Shown here: piece by piece, positions 17,505 to 25,633 of the stretch
Layout of the letters: the number at the start of each line of letters is the position of its first letter
How positions within the stretch are numbered: the stretch's first letter is position 1
Source of the DNA: Acetobacter sp. AN02
GTDB taxonomy: Bacteria > Pseudomonadota > Alphaproteobacteria > Acetobacterales > Acetobacteraceae
Direction: 5' to 3'
DNA: 46,411 nucleotides
Assembly (NCBI RefSeq): GCF_029759835.1
Contig: NZ_JAJJND010000007.1
Span: 1 to 46,411 of the forward strand
Made by a program: the position numbers and the translations under genes
The notes under the pieces: model-generated
What the model was told of the DNA's origin: nothing
Seen by the model: only the letters and a program-made list of their open reading frames with translations
Databases searched by the model: none

Positions 17505-18866
17505 ATGCGTCGGAGCCTTTTTTCGTCCGGATCATCTGCCGTGCTCACGATGCTTCTGGCCGTGTCCGGGGCTGTGGCCGCACAGCCGCATCATCATGCG
17601 GCTGCACCTGCCGCACACACGGATGCCAGTCTTGCTCCCGGAGACAAGGGGGTTGTTCAGGATGATATTCTCGGTGTTATCAACGGCGTACCGCTGACGC
17701 GGCGTGAGGTTGATAATCGTGGCAAGCTGTTTGCGCTCTCCACTGGCCTTGGGATCAGTTCTGAGGTGATGCAGCGCCTGCGCCCGCAGATCATCAGGCA
17801 GCTGATTGATGAGCGTCTGAGGACCCAGGAAATCCTCAACCGGCATATCATCATCTCGACAGATCAGATCGCGAAATCGATTGCCGGTATCGAGCAGCGC
17901 AATGGCATGCCGCAAGGTGCTCTGCGTGAGCACCTTGCCCAGGACGGCGTCTCGCTGACGACACTGATCAATCAGATCCGCGTGCAGCTCGGCTGGTCTC
18001 AGGTGCTTCGCCAGGAGATGGGCGGCCGTGCGCGTATCACGGCGCAGGAAATTGCCCAGCGTACGGAAGCGCTCCAGCGTGAGCAGGGACGCAGCGAATA
18101 TTTCATGAGCGAGATTTTCGTGCCGGTTGAGGATCCCCGGCATACGGAAACCGAGCTGAAATTCACCGAGACCATTATTCAGGAACTGCGGCGCGGCGCT
18201 CCGTTCCCGATCGTGGCGGCTCAGTTCTCCCAGGCGCAGAGCGCTCTTGAAGGCGGCTCCATGGGATGGGTTCAGGAAGATCACCTTGATCCTGAGGTCG
18301 TAAGCATTGTCAGGCAGATGCCGATCGGGGCGATTTCCAATCCGATCCGGGTTGCCGGCGGCTATGTCATCGCGACAGTTGAGTCGCGCCGTAAGGTCGG
18401 AAACGAGCCTGGCACGCTGCTGTCTGTCCGGCAGGCTTTCGTGCCGTTCACGGCTCCGCTCAATCCACAGCAGCCGACCCAGCAGCAGCGCGATGCGCTG
18501 CAGAGAGCTCTGCATATTTCTCAGTCCGTGCATTCCTGTGAGGAAATCGAGGCGGAGAATAAGAAACTTGGTGAGGTCAGGCCGTCTGACCCCGGTGAGT
18601 TGCAGCTTGAGCGCCTGAATGAGCAGATGCGGCAGATTCTCGGCTCTCTGCCGGAAGGGAAGGTATCGCGTCCCCTGGTTTCCACGGAGGGGATCGACCT
18701 TCTGATGGTCTGCGGCAGAAAGACGAAGAATTTCGCGAACCGTGCACCGAATGAAATCGCCGATCAGCTTCTGAATGAGCGTGTGGAGCAGACGGCACGG
18801 CAGCTTGACCGCGATCTGCACCGCCGGGCGGTAATTACGCTTCGTGCCGATATCAGCAAGCTCTGA
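17505..18866 (+). CDS. surA: SurA-like periplasmic peptidyl-prolyl isomerase
   Basis: SurA is the main periplasmic chaperone delivering barrel proteins, including LptD, to the BAM complex. The start at 17505 (MRRSLF, GGAAAG six bases upstream) gives a standard signal peptide; an ATG at 17427 overlapping the lptD stop would add 26 charged residues. The SurA N-terminal domain contains ILGVINGVPLTRREVDNR and IIRQLIDERLRTQEILNRH. A parvulin domain follows (SEIFVPVEDPRHTETE through GGSMGWVQEDHLDPEV and NPIRVAGGYVIATVESR). A second, weaker PPIase-like region and a C-terminal helix complete it. At about 453 residues it is close to normal size. It overlaps rsmA by 23 bp. Confidence 0.88.
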   Translation: MRRSLFSSGSSAVLTMLLAVSGAVAAQPHHHAAAPAAHTDASLAPGDKGVVQDDILGVINGVPLTRREVDNRGKLFALSTGLGISSEVMQRLRPQIIRQLIDERLRTQEILNRHIIISTDQIAKSIAGIEQRNGMPQGALREHLAQDGVSLTTLINQIRVQLGWSQVLRQEMGGRARITAQEIAQRTEALQREQGRSEYFMSEIFVPVEDPRHTETELKFTETIIQELRRGAPFPIVAAQFSQAQSALEGGSMGWVQEDHLDPEVVSIVRQMPIGAISNPIRVAGGYVIATVESRRKVGNEPGTLLSVRQAFVPFTAPLNPQQPTQQQRDALQRALHISQSVHSCEEIEAENKKLGEVRPSDPGELQLERLNEQMRQILGSLPEGKVSRPLVSTEGIDLLMVCGRKTKNFANRAPNEIADQLLNERVEQTARQLDRDLHRRAVITLRADISKL

Positions 18867-19713
18867 GGATCTTCTGCTGACTGCTTTACCTCCTCCGCAC
18901 CGGGAGCCTCTGGCGGACGTCATTGAACGTCATGGTCTTGCGGCACGGCGCTCGCTGGGCCAGCATTTTCTGCTTGATCCCGGCATAACCTCCAGAATTG
19001 CAGGTTTTGCGGAGCCGCTTGCCGGACGGCATGTGATTGAGGTTGGCCCGGGGCCGGGTGGTCTGACCCGTGCGCTTCTGGACAGCGAGGCCGATCAGGT
19101 AACGGTGGTGGAACTGGATTCCCGTGCCATTGCCGTGATGGAGGAACTCGGAGCGGAGCGCCCGGGTCGTCTGCAGATCATCGAGGGGGATGCAACCCGG
19201 CTGGATCTGACGACGCTTGGACCTGCACCGCGTCAGATCGTGGCGAATCTGCCGTATAATGTCGGCACGCCGCTGCTGATCGGCTGGCTGCGTCAGGCGG
19301 CTCAGTGGGAGCGGCTGACGCTGATGTTCCAGCTTGAGGTGACTGATCGCATCTGTGCCGCGCCGGATACCCCGGATTACGGGCGGCTGGCGGTTATTTC
19401 ACAGTGGTGTGCGGAGTGCGCGATGGTTATGCGGCTGCCGCCCGGAGCGTTTTCGCCCCCGCCAAAGGTCTGGTCGGCTGTCGTTGTGATCCGCCCTCAT
19501 GCGGAGCAGCCGGACCCGGCGCTGTTCAGAGCGATGGAGACCGTAACGGCAGCGGCGTTCGGACAGCGGCGCAAGATGCTGCGAAGCGCCCTGAAAGGGC
19601 TTGGCGGCGAGAATCTGCTTTCAGATGCAGGTATCGACGGCACGCGCCGGGCAGAGACTCTTAGCGTGACCGAGTTCGCACGGCTTGCTTCCTGCTGGCT
19701 TGGGCGTCAGTAA
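18844..19713 (+). CDS. rsmA: 16S rRNA (adenine1518/1519-N6) dimethyltransferase
   Basis: RsmA (KsgA) dimethylates two adjacent adenines near the 3' end of 16S rRNA, a late 30S quality check. Motifs: SLGQHFLLD at the N-terminus, SAM-binding VIEVGPGPGGLTRALL, the acidic VVELD, and the catalytic NLPYNVGTPLL. The C-terminal domain contains PPGAFSPPPKVWSAVV and FGQRRKMLRSAL. At 289 residues it is normal. The GTG at 18844 lies inside surA, 23 bp before its stop. The commonest intervening gene, pdxA, is absent, so surA and rsmA are directly coupled. Confidence 0.95.
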   Translation: MPISASSEDLLLTALPPPHREPLADVIERHGLAARRSLGQHFLLDPGITSRIAGFAEPLAGRHVIEVGPGPGGLTRALLDSEADQVTVVELDSRAIAVMEELGAERPGRLQIIEGDATRLDLTTLGPAPRQIVANLPYNVGTPLLIGWLRQAAQWERLTLMFQLEVTDRICAAPDTPDYGRLAVISQWCAECAMVMRLPPGAFSPPPKVWSAVVVIRPHAEQPDPALFRAMETVTAAAFGQRRKMLRSALKGLGGENLLSDAGIDGTRRAETLSVTEFARLASCWLGRQ

Positions 19714-19724
19714 TTATCCTGATC

Positions 19725-19742
19725 TGACGAAATCTTTCGTCA
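19725..19742. repeat. Short palindrome between rsmA and the dehydrogenase gene
   Basis: TGACGAAA-TC-TTTCGTCA is an 8-bp perfect inverted repeat with almost no loop. It is 12 bp past the rsmA stop and 30 bp before the next start. It has no T-run, so an operator dyad is as likely as a terminator. Confidence 0.4.
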
Positions 19743-19772
19743 CACAAGGATATTTCCTGGAAGGTGCCGGTC

Positions 19773-20732
19773 ATGACAGAGCACGCCGTATCGCCCTTAC
19801 GTATTCTTGTCATTCATCCGATCTTCGATTTTCTGTCGATCACCGGCGGATGGACGCGGCCTGTCCGCTGCCATCAGGTGAGAAAGCGCGCAGAAGCGAT
19901 GGCCTGTCTTGGCGATACGGATGTGCTTGTCACCATGGTCTGGCAGAATGATTTTCTGGAAAAAGCTCCGGATCTGCGTCTGGTTCAGAGCATTACCTCC
20001 GGTGTCGAGCAGTTCGATATTCAGGCCCTGAAATCGAGAGGAGTGCCGCTGTGTAATGCGCGCGGCGCCAACGCCGTGGCTGTAGCGGAGCATGCTCTGG
20101 CACTGATTTTCAGCATTGCACGGTTTCTGCCGGAAGCACGTGATGACCAGGCGCGGAAATTCTGGCGACCTCTGACGGCGGGCCGACGCCGGCGGGAGCT
20201 TGCGTCTTCCCATGTCGTGATTGTCGGGTATGGTGCGATCGGTGCGCATCTGGCCGGACTGTGCCGGGCACTGGGGATACGGGTGACGGTTGTGCGCAGG
20301 CACGTGCCGGAGTCGCATCGTGACGGTATCGACTTCGCAGAGGTGGACAGGTTTGCTTCGCTGGCCGCGCTTGTGGATTATGTCGTGCTGGCCTGCCCGC
20401 TGACAGAGCAGAACCGGGGTATGCTCAATGCCCGTGTCCTGGCCGGAATGCAGCCTCATGCGGCTGTCATTAATGTCGCACGAGGCGGGCTCGTCGTGGA
20501 GGAGGATCTGGTTTCAGCCCTGCTATCGGGTCAGATTGCAGCGGCGGGACTCGATACATTCGCCGATGAGCCGCTGCCTGAGTCCTCACCTCTGTGGAGC
20601 CTGCCGAATGTGGTCGTGACACCGCATCAGGCCGGAGAAAGTGAGCTTTATGAGCATCGTGTCGCCGATATCCTTCGGGAAAATCTGACCCGGCTGGATG
20701 AGGGCAGGGATCTGCTGAACCGGATCGTCTGA
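19773..20732 (+). CDS. D-2-hydroxyacid dehydrogenase
   Basis: This NAD(P)-dependent enzyme interconverts D-2-hydroxyacids and 2-keto acids (glyoxylate, hydroxypyruvate or 2-ketogluconate type). The Rossmann motif GYGAIG is at about residues 152-157. The catalytic set is intact: Arg 237 in NVARGG, Glu 266 in ADEPLPE and His 285 in VTPHQAGE. The substrate-domain loop reads SITSGVEQFD. The ATG at 19773 has GGAAGG eight bases upstream. It lies 49 bp before a GntP-type permease, so a sugar-acid substrate is plausible in this oxidative-metabolism organism. The exact substrate cannot be read from the sequence. Confidence 0.85.
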   Translation: MTEHAVSPLRILVIHPIFDFLSITGGWTRPVRCHQVRKRAEAMACLGDTDVLVTMVWQNDFLEKAPDLRLVQSITSGVEQFDIQALKSRGVPLCNARGANAVAVAEHALALIFSIARFLPEARDDQARKFWRPLTAGRRRRELASSHVVIVGYGAIGAHLAGLCRALGIRVTVVRRHVPESHRDGIDFAEVDRFASLAALVDYVVLACPLTEQNRGMLNARVLAGMQPHAAVINVARGGLVVEEDLVSALLSGQIAAAGLDTFADEPLPESSPLWSLPNVVVTPHQAGESELYEHRVADILRENLTRLDEGRDLLNRIV

Positions 20733-20781
20733 TGCCTCAGTGTCCGGGTGGCGGCGCGCTGAAAGAAAGGAAAAACCGGAT

Positions 20782-22128
20782 ATGACCTCTCCTCTATGGG
20801 CTGTCCTGCTCGCGACGGGAGCGATTCTGACGGTCGTGATACTGATCACGCGGGTGCATATCAGTGCCTTCATCGCGCTGTTCGCTGTTTCCCTGTGTAC
20901 GGGACTGATTGCCGGGATGCCTCCTCAGGCTGCGGTAACGGCTTTTGAAGCCGGGGCGGGGCATGTGCTGGGGCATGTCGCGCCGGTTATCGCGCTTGGC
21001 ACGATTCTGGGAAAGATGCTGGCAGAATCCGGCGGTGCCGACCGTATAGCCATGACGATCGGAGGGCTTGCCGGCCGGAAACATGCGCCGCTTGCGATGA
21101 TGGTGGTCGGGCTTCTGGTCGGTCTGCCCCTGTTTTTTGAGGTCGGCCTGGTTCTTATGATTCCGCTGACGGCTGTGATGGCGAAGCGGCTGGATATGAA
21201 GATGGTCTCGCTTGGTCTGCCGATGGCGACGGCGCTTTCCGTGACACATGCGATGATTCCGCCGCATCCGGCGACCCTGATTGCGCTGGCGGCCTATCAC
21301 GGGGATATTGGCCGGACGATCATGTGGGGTGTCCTGATCGGCACACCTGTCGCGCTGCTCGCGGGTCCGGTCTATACGGCGTTTATCGTTCCGCGACTGA
21401 AGATCGAAGGAGATGGTCAGCTGGCCGAGCAGTTCACATCGCGCTCGGAACCGAAGGACATGCCGCCGTTTTTTCTGACAGCGCTGACGGTTTTTTCTCC
21501 GGTCGTGATGATGATGGCGGGATCTGTTGCGGATCTGATTTCCCGGAAAGGCTCGGTTCCGAATACGATCCTGCATGGTATCGGTAATGCTGACATTGCC
21601 CTGCTTATCGCAACACTGGCGTCCTTTGTGGTTTTCGGAACGATGAGGGGATATTCCTCGAAAACGATTCTGAAGTTTTCGGAGGAATGTCTGGCGCCGA
21701 CGGCTGTGGTGCTCATGGTCGTCGCGGCGGGTGGCGGATTCGGCCATGTGCTGACGCAGAGCGGGATTTCCGGCGTGATCACTGATCTTGCGGTCAGGAC
21801 GCAGGCTCCCCTTCTGGTCATGGCCTGGTGTCTTGCCGCGACCGTACGTCTGGCGACGGGATCCGCAACGGTGGCGACGACAACGACGGCAGGTATTGCC
21901 GGTCCGGTTCTGGCGCAGACGCATGGCGTGTCGCCTGAACTGCTTGTGATTGCAACGGGAGCCGGTTCAGTGGCGTTTGGTCCCCTGAATGATGCAGGGT
22001 TCTGGCAGATCAGGGAATATATGGGCATGAGCGTCACACAGACGATGCGCTCATGGTCGGTCATAGAGACCCTGATTGCGGTTCTCGGGCTGCTGCTCTG
22101 CCTTGCTGCGTCAGCCTGCGGTTTCTGA
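20782..22128 (+). CDS. GntP-family gluconate/hydroxyacid permease
   Basis: This is an inner-membrane proton symporter of the gluconate permease family. At 448 residues with about 12-14 hydrophobic segments the size is right. Family blocks include GLPLFFEVGLVLMIPL, TALSVTHAMIPPHPATLIAL (the HxxxPPHP loop), RLATGSATVATTTTAGI and GSVAFGPLNDAGFW. The ATG at 20782 follows AAGAAAGGA. Only 49 bp separate it from the dehydrogenase gene, so the pair probably forms a sugar-acid uptake and reduction unit. Members also carry D-glycerate, fructuronate or idonate, so gluconate is not certain. Confidence 0.88.
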   Translation: MTSPLWAVLLATGAILTVVILITRVHISAFIALFAVSLCTGLIAGMPPQAAVTAFEAGAGHVLGHVAPVIALGTILGKMLAESGGADRIAMTIGGLAGRKHAPLAMMVVGLLVGLPLFFEVGLVLMIPLTAVMAKRLDMKMVSLGLPMATALSVTHAMIPPHPATLIALAAYHGDIGRTIMWGVLIGTPVALLAGPVYTAFIVPRLKIEGDGQLAEQFTSRSEPKDMPPFFLTALTVFSPVVMMMAGSVADLISRKGSVPNTILHGIGNADIALLIATLASFVVFGTMRGYSSKTILKFSEECLAPTAVVLMVVAAGGGFGHVLTQSGISGVITDLAVRTQAPLLVMAWCLAATVRLATGSATVATTTTAGIAGPVLAQTHGVSPELLVIATGAGSVAFGPLNDAGFWQIREYMGMSVTQTMRSWSVIETLIAVLGLLLCLAASACGF

Positions 22129-22174
22129 CGGTGAAAAAACCATGCACTTTACTGCGGAAAACATAGCGGTTTGC

Positions 22175-22203
22175 TTGACAGAAAATGACCAGATCGTTAG
22201 CAA
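22175..22203 (+). promoter_or_regulatory. Possible promoter for the F0 operon
   Basis: A consensus -35 TTGACA (22175-22180) is followed after 16-17 bp by TTAGCA/TAGCAA (22197-22203), a weak -10. It lies about 30 bp before the atpI start in the only sizeable gap upstream of the operon. Confidence 0.4.
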
Positions 22204-22229
22204 GCGCTTGCACCTGAATGGAGGTGCGG

Positions 22230-22523
22230 ATGAATGAGGAACGCGGCTCTTTTGACGAACGCCTGAAGGCGGCGGAAATCCGCCAGGGTGTCGGCAGGAA
22301 AGAGCCTGAGCCTGATCGAGACGACAAGTCTCTGGTCAGTCTGGCCCTACGGGCGGGAACCGAGATGGTTGCCGCGCTTGTCATAGGCTGTGCTCTGGGC
22401 TGGTGGCTGGATCGGCTGACCGGCTTCAGGGCTCTGTTTCTTATTATATTCGCGCTGCTTGGGGGTGCGTCAGGGGTTCTGAATGTCTGGCGTCTTGTAA
22501 AGGTGCCGGACGACACCGGGTGA
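22230..22523 (+). CDS. atpI: ATP synthase protein I
   Basis: AtpI is a small membrane protein that helps assemble the c-ring. It has a charged N-terminus (FDERLKAAEIRQG), then two hydrophobic segments, with GWWLDRLTG between them and LNVWRLVK after the second. The ATG at 22230 has GGAGG five bases upstream. At 97 residues it is normal. It is first in the F0 operon, as in other alphaproteobacteria whose F0 and F1 genes are split. Confidence 0.9.
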   Translation: MNEERGSFDERLKAAEIRQGVGRKEPEPDRDDKSLVSLALRAGTEMVAALVIGCALGWWLDRLTGFRALFLIIFALLGGASGVLNVWRLVKVPDDTG

Positions 22524-22576
22524 TCGTGACTGTCGTGCGAGAAGTAAGAGTCGTGCGCGCGTAGGAGAATTGAGAG

Positions 22577-23326
22577 TTGGCGGGCGAATCTTCTATCGAC
22601 GTGCTCGGGCAATTTGAGCTGCATCCCATTATGGGTGGTCTGGGCAGCGCCCTGCGTCTCAGCCAGTCGCCTGTATATATGGCGGTTGCTGCCTGTCTCG
22701 TTCTCGTTTTTCTCTATTTCGGGATGAAGCCCGCCGCTGTTGTGCCGGGTCGTCTGCAGGCTGCTGCAGAGCTGAGCTACAAATTCATTCATAATATGGC
22801 GGTTGATACGATCGGACCTGAAGGCGCGGCCTTCTTTCCGTTCATCTTCGCTCTTTTCTTCTTCATCATGGCCGGTAACTATCTCGGTCTGATTCCGTTT
22901 TCATTCACCTTCACCAGTCATATTGCCGTTACGCTGGCGCTGGCTCTGATGGTGTTTCTTCTCTCGGTGATCGTTTCGCTCAAGGTGCAGGGACTGCATT
23001 TCTTTGCGCATTTCATGCCTGCCGGTGCTCCTGTCTGGCTGGCGCCGCTGCTGATCCCGATTGAGATCCTTTCCTTCCTGTCGCGTCCTGTCAGTCTCTC
23101 GATCCGACTGTTTGCAAACATGGTTGCCGGACACGTCATGTTCGATATCTTTGCAAGCTTCATCATCATGCTCGCCAGTCTCGGGTTTGTCGGTGATGTA
23201 CTTGCGGTTGGCCCCCTCGTGATCAATATCGCGCTGATGGGTCTGGAATTGCTGGTGGGGGCGCTGCAGGCGTATGTGTTCGCCATCCTCACCTGCATCT
23301 ATCTGAGGGAGGCCGTTGCTCACTGA
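22577..23326 (+). CDS. atpB: ATP synthase F0 subunit a
   Basis: Subunit a forms the two proton half-channels against the c-ring. The essential Arg is in SLSIRLFANMVAGH, and the last helices include LELLVGALQAYVFAILTCIYL. Five to six membrane segments span 249 residues. The start is a TTG at 22577 with AGGAG nine bases upstream; no better start is visible. The sequence is fully standard for the family. Confidence 0.95.
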   Translation: MAGESSIDVLGQFELHPIMGGLGSALRLSQSPVYMAVAACLVLVFLYFGMKPAAVVPGRLQAAAELSYKFIHNMAVDTIGPEGAAFFPFIFALFFFIMAGNYLGLIPFSFTFTSHIAVTLALALMVFLLSVIVSLKVQGLHFFAHFMPAGAPVWLAPLLIPIEILSFLSRPVSLSIRLFANMVAGHVMFDIFASFIIMLASLGFVGDVLAVGPLVINIALMGLELLVGALQAYVFAILTCIYLREAVAH

Positions 23327-23388
23327 GCCGGCTGCCCCGGATCTGCCTCCACCACCACTCAAGCTTTTCAGATTAAGGAACAAGACAA

Positions 23389-23613
23389 ATGGACATCGCT
23401 GCAGCCCGTGAAATCGGCGCCGGTATCGCTGTGATCGCTCTCGCCGGTGTCGGCATCGGTCTGGGAAATATCTTCTCCACGCTGGTGGCCAGCATTGCCC
23501 GTAATCCGGCCGCCCGTCCGCATGTTTTCGGTCTGGGTATGCTGGGCTTTGCTCTGACGGAAGCTGTTGCTCTGTTCGCTCTGCTGATCGCCTTCCTTAT
23601 CCTCTTCGTCTGA
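23389..23613 (+). CDS. atpE: ATP synthase F0 subunit c
   Basis: Subunit c is a two-helix hairpin that forms the rotor ring. The Gly-rich first helix reads GIGLGNIF, the polar loop is IARNPAARP, and the carboxylate that carries the proton is the Glu in ALTEAVALF. No sodium-type ligand set is seen, so proton use is expected. At 74 residues it is normal. AAGGA lies nine bases upstream of the ATG. Confidence 0.96.
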   Translation: MDIAAAREIGAGIAVIALAGVGIGLGNIFSTLVASIARNPAARPHVFGLGMLGFALTEAVALFALLIAFLILFV

Positions 23614-23620
23614 GGTCGGA

Positions 23621-24217
23621 GTGTTCCCCGTGCGTACAATGAAGGCTGCCCTTACCGGTATTGTCCCGGCTGTGCTGTCCGGTGCGGTTCTTCTGGTTGC
23701 AGAAGCGCCGCGGGCGTATGCATCGGGAATGCCGCAGCTTGATTTCGCCAACCCGCTGACACTCGGTCAGGTTTTCTGGGGTGGTGTTATCTTTCTTCTC
23801 TTCTTCCTGGCTCTGCGCGGATGGGCTCTCCCGAAGGTTGAGACGGTTCTGAAGAGCCGTGACGACCGGATATCGGGAGATCTTGATCTGGCGCGGAATG
23901 CAAAGGCGGAAGCAGACCGTGCGGTTCACGAACTGCTGCAGGCGCGTCGGGATGCCCATGCAGAGGCACAGGCACATCTTGAAAAGGTGGTCGGGGCCGA
24001 GCGTGATGAAGCCGCCCGTCGTCTGGCCGAGATGAATGCTCGGCTGGAAGAGGAAATCGGCGCAGCGGAGGCTGCCGTGGCACAGGAGCGGAGTCGTGCT
24101 CTGTCATCCCTGCGTCCGATTGCCGCTGAGGCTGCTGCTGAAATTGTAGGGCGCCTGACGGGTGCCCAGCCGGATCAGGATGCGGTTGGGCGGGCACTTC
24201 CTGCGCATATTTCCTGA
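23621..24217 (+). CDS. atpF': ATP synthase F0 subunit b'
   Basis: This is the b' half of the mixed b/b' stator found in alphaproteobacteria and photosynthetic organisms. It has one membrane helix (FWGGVIFLLFFLAL) and then a long Ala/Glu/Arg-rich coiled coil. An N-terminal segment ending YASGMPQLDF precedes the helix and resembles a cleavable leader. Starts at GTG 23621, GTG 23630 or ATG 23639 are all possible; a GAGG and a GGAG upstream do not settle it. It lies just after atpE. Confidence 0.88.
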   Translation: MFPVRTMKAALTGIVPAVLSGAVLLVAEAPRAYASGMPQLDFANPLTLGQVFWGGVIFLLFFLALRGWALPKVETVLKSRDDRISGDLDLARNAKAEADRAVHELLQARRDAHAEAQAHLEKVVGAERDEAARRLAEMNARLEEEIGAAEAAVAQERSRALSSLRPIAAEAAAEIVGRLTGAQPDQDAVGRALPAHIS

Positions 24218-24225
24218 AGAAAATA

Positions 24226-24250
24226 ACCCGTATGTCTGTTGCATGCGGGT
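24226..24250 (+). other. Stem-loop between atpF' and atpF
   Basis: A 9-bp stem (ACCCGTATG with CATGCGGGT, one G-U pair, 7-nt loop) lies in the 110-bp gap, the widest inside the operon. It has no T-run on the plus strand, so processing or message stabilisation is more likely than termination. Confidence 0.4.
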
Positions 24251-24327
24251 ATAACAGAATTTAACGGTAGAGAGCGGAGAAGCGGGTACTGCCCGTGATC
24301 CGGCTTGGTGACTGAGAGGGAAGTCCC

Positions 24328-24831
24328 GTGTCCAGCCTTTTTCATGAAGCGGGTTTCTGGTTCGCTGTTTCCTTCGTTCTGTTCTTCGTTCTGTTCGGAA
24401 AGAAGGTCTGGACTCCGCTCGCTGCCATGCTTGACAGTCATGCGAACCGGGTGCGGCAGGATCTTGATGAGGCAGCACGCCTCCGTCGGGAAGCAGAGCA
24501 GATGCTTGAGGATGCCACCCGTGATCGCGAGCACGCTCTTGCAGAGGCACAGGCGACGATTGAGCAGGCACGTAAGCATGCTGCGGATCTGGCTTGGAAG
24601 GCCCGTTCCGAGGCAGAAGAACTGCTGAGTCGCCGTGAGCAGCAGGCAAAAGATCGTATCGCTGCGGCTGAGCGGGCGGCTCTCGAGGATGTTCGGGCGG
24701 CGGCTCTTGAGGCTGCTTTTGATGCGGCTCGCAGGGTCATGTCTGACTCCGTTGCCGGCGGTACTGATGAGAGACTTATTGATGAGGCGATGACAGCTCT
24801 TCCGGTCGCGCTGTCCGGCAGGGCGGCATGA
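24328..24831 (+). CDS. atpF: ATP synthase F0 subunit b
   Basis: This is the second stator subunit: an N-terminal membrane helix (FHEAGFWFAVSFVLFFVLFG), then a heptad-rich coiled coil to about residue 140. The GTG at 24328 has AGAGGGAAG a few bases upstream. At 167 residues it is normal. It ends the ATP synthase genes here; the F1 genes (atpHAGDC) must lie elsewhere, as usual in this group. The next gene starts only 13 bp on. Confidence 0.93.
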   Translation: MSSLFHEAGFWFAVSFVLFFVLFGKKVWTPLAAMLDSHANRVRQDLDEAARLRREAEQMLEDATRDREHALAEAQATIEQARKHAADLAWKARSEAEELLSRREQQAKDRIAAAERAALEDVRAAALEAAFDAARRVMSDSVAGGTDERLIDEAMTALPVALSGRAA

Positions 24832-24844
24832 GCGGGTTTTCGTC

Positions 24845-25633
24845 TTGAGCGAGCAGTCAGGTCCTTTTTCGGAGTCTGACTCCACGGAGGCGATGTATTC
24901 GCCTCTTCTTACTGTTGTCATTACCGTTCTTGACGAGGTCAGGAACATTCCCGCGGTCTGCGCGGAGCTTGAGGCCGCGCTTTCAGCCCTTCCTGAAACA
25001 GAAATTCTGTTTGTAGATGATGGCAGCACGGATGGAACAGCCGAGGCTCTGTCCTCTGTCCGGTCTGCCGCGCCTCATCCGGCCATGCGTGAACTTCGTA
25101 TCCTGCGTCATGATCGTCGTTGTGGAAAATCTGCCGCGCTGCGGACTGGGATAGCAGCCGCAAAAGGGCGCTGGATCGCAACGATGGACGGGGATGGTCA
25201 GGACGATCCCGCTGAAATTCCTTCTCTTCTGGCACTTGCTCTCGAGACGAAGGGACGGGAACCTCTGGTTGTCGGGACGCGCCCTCGCCGGAGTGATACG
25301 TGGTCCAGGCGATTTGCTACACGGTTTGCCAATGGTCTGAGACAGCAGATTCTTAATGACCGTTGCCCGGATACCGGCGCACCGATGAAGCTGTTTCTCA
25401 GAGAGGATTTCCTGAGACTGCCTCAGTTTGAGGGGCTCCACCGGTTTCTTCCGGCGCTGCTCGGTGCATATGGCGTGCCGCTTCTCTGCCGGCCGGTTCA
25501 TCATCGCTCCCGGCTTTATGGTCAGTCTAAATACACAAATTTCGGCCGGGCCGTTGTTGGTATCAGGGATCTGCTGGGTGTGATGTGGTTGCGGAACCGC
25601 ACACGTCTTCCCGGGTCCGTCCGAGAATGCTGA
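24845..25633 (+). CDS. GT2 glycosyltransferase, polyprenyl-phosphate sugar synthase type
   Basis: This is a GT-A fold enzyme resembling dolichol/undecaprenyl-phosphate mannosyl- or aminoarabinosyl-transferases (DPM1/ArnC). Motifs: VVITVLDEVRNI at the N-terminus, the nucleotide-binding FVDDGSTDGT, the metal-binding DGDGQDDP, and HRSRLYGQSKYTNFGR typical of the group. At 262 residues it lacks the C-terminal membrane helices of ArnC. It would load a sugar onto a lipid carrier at the inner face of the membrane for the ArnT-like enzyme next to it (inference). The TTG at 24845 is used for lack of a better start; an ATG at 24893 would cut into a non-conserved leader. Confidence 0.82.
   Translation: MSEQSGPFSESDSTEAMYSPLLTVVITVLDEVRNIPAVCAELEAALSALPETEILFVDDGSTDGTAEALSSVRSAAPHPAMRELRILRHDRRCGKSAALRTGIAAAKGRWIATMDGDGQDDPAEIPSLLALALETKGREPLVVGTRPRRSDTWSRRFATRFANGLRQQILNDRCPDTGAPMKLFLREDFLRLPQFEGLHRFLPALLGAYGVPLLCRPVHHRSRLYGQSKYTNFGRAVVGIRDLLGVMWLRNRTRLPGSVREC

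Noticed and set aside
17532-18923. 463-codon minus-strand open frame opposite surA
   Set aside because: surA is clearly coding; the opposite frame is Arg/Leu-rich with no motifs.
20794-21924. 376-codon minus-strand open frame opposite the GntP permease gene
   Set aside because: Composition is dominated by Arg, His and Gln, the mirror of a hydrophobic membrane gene.
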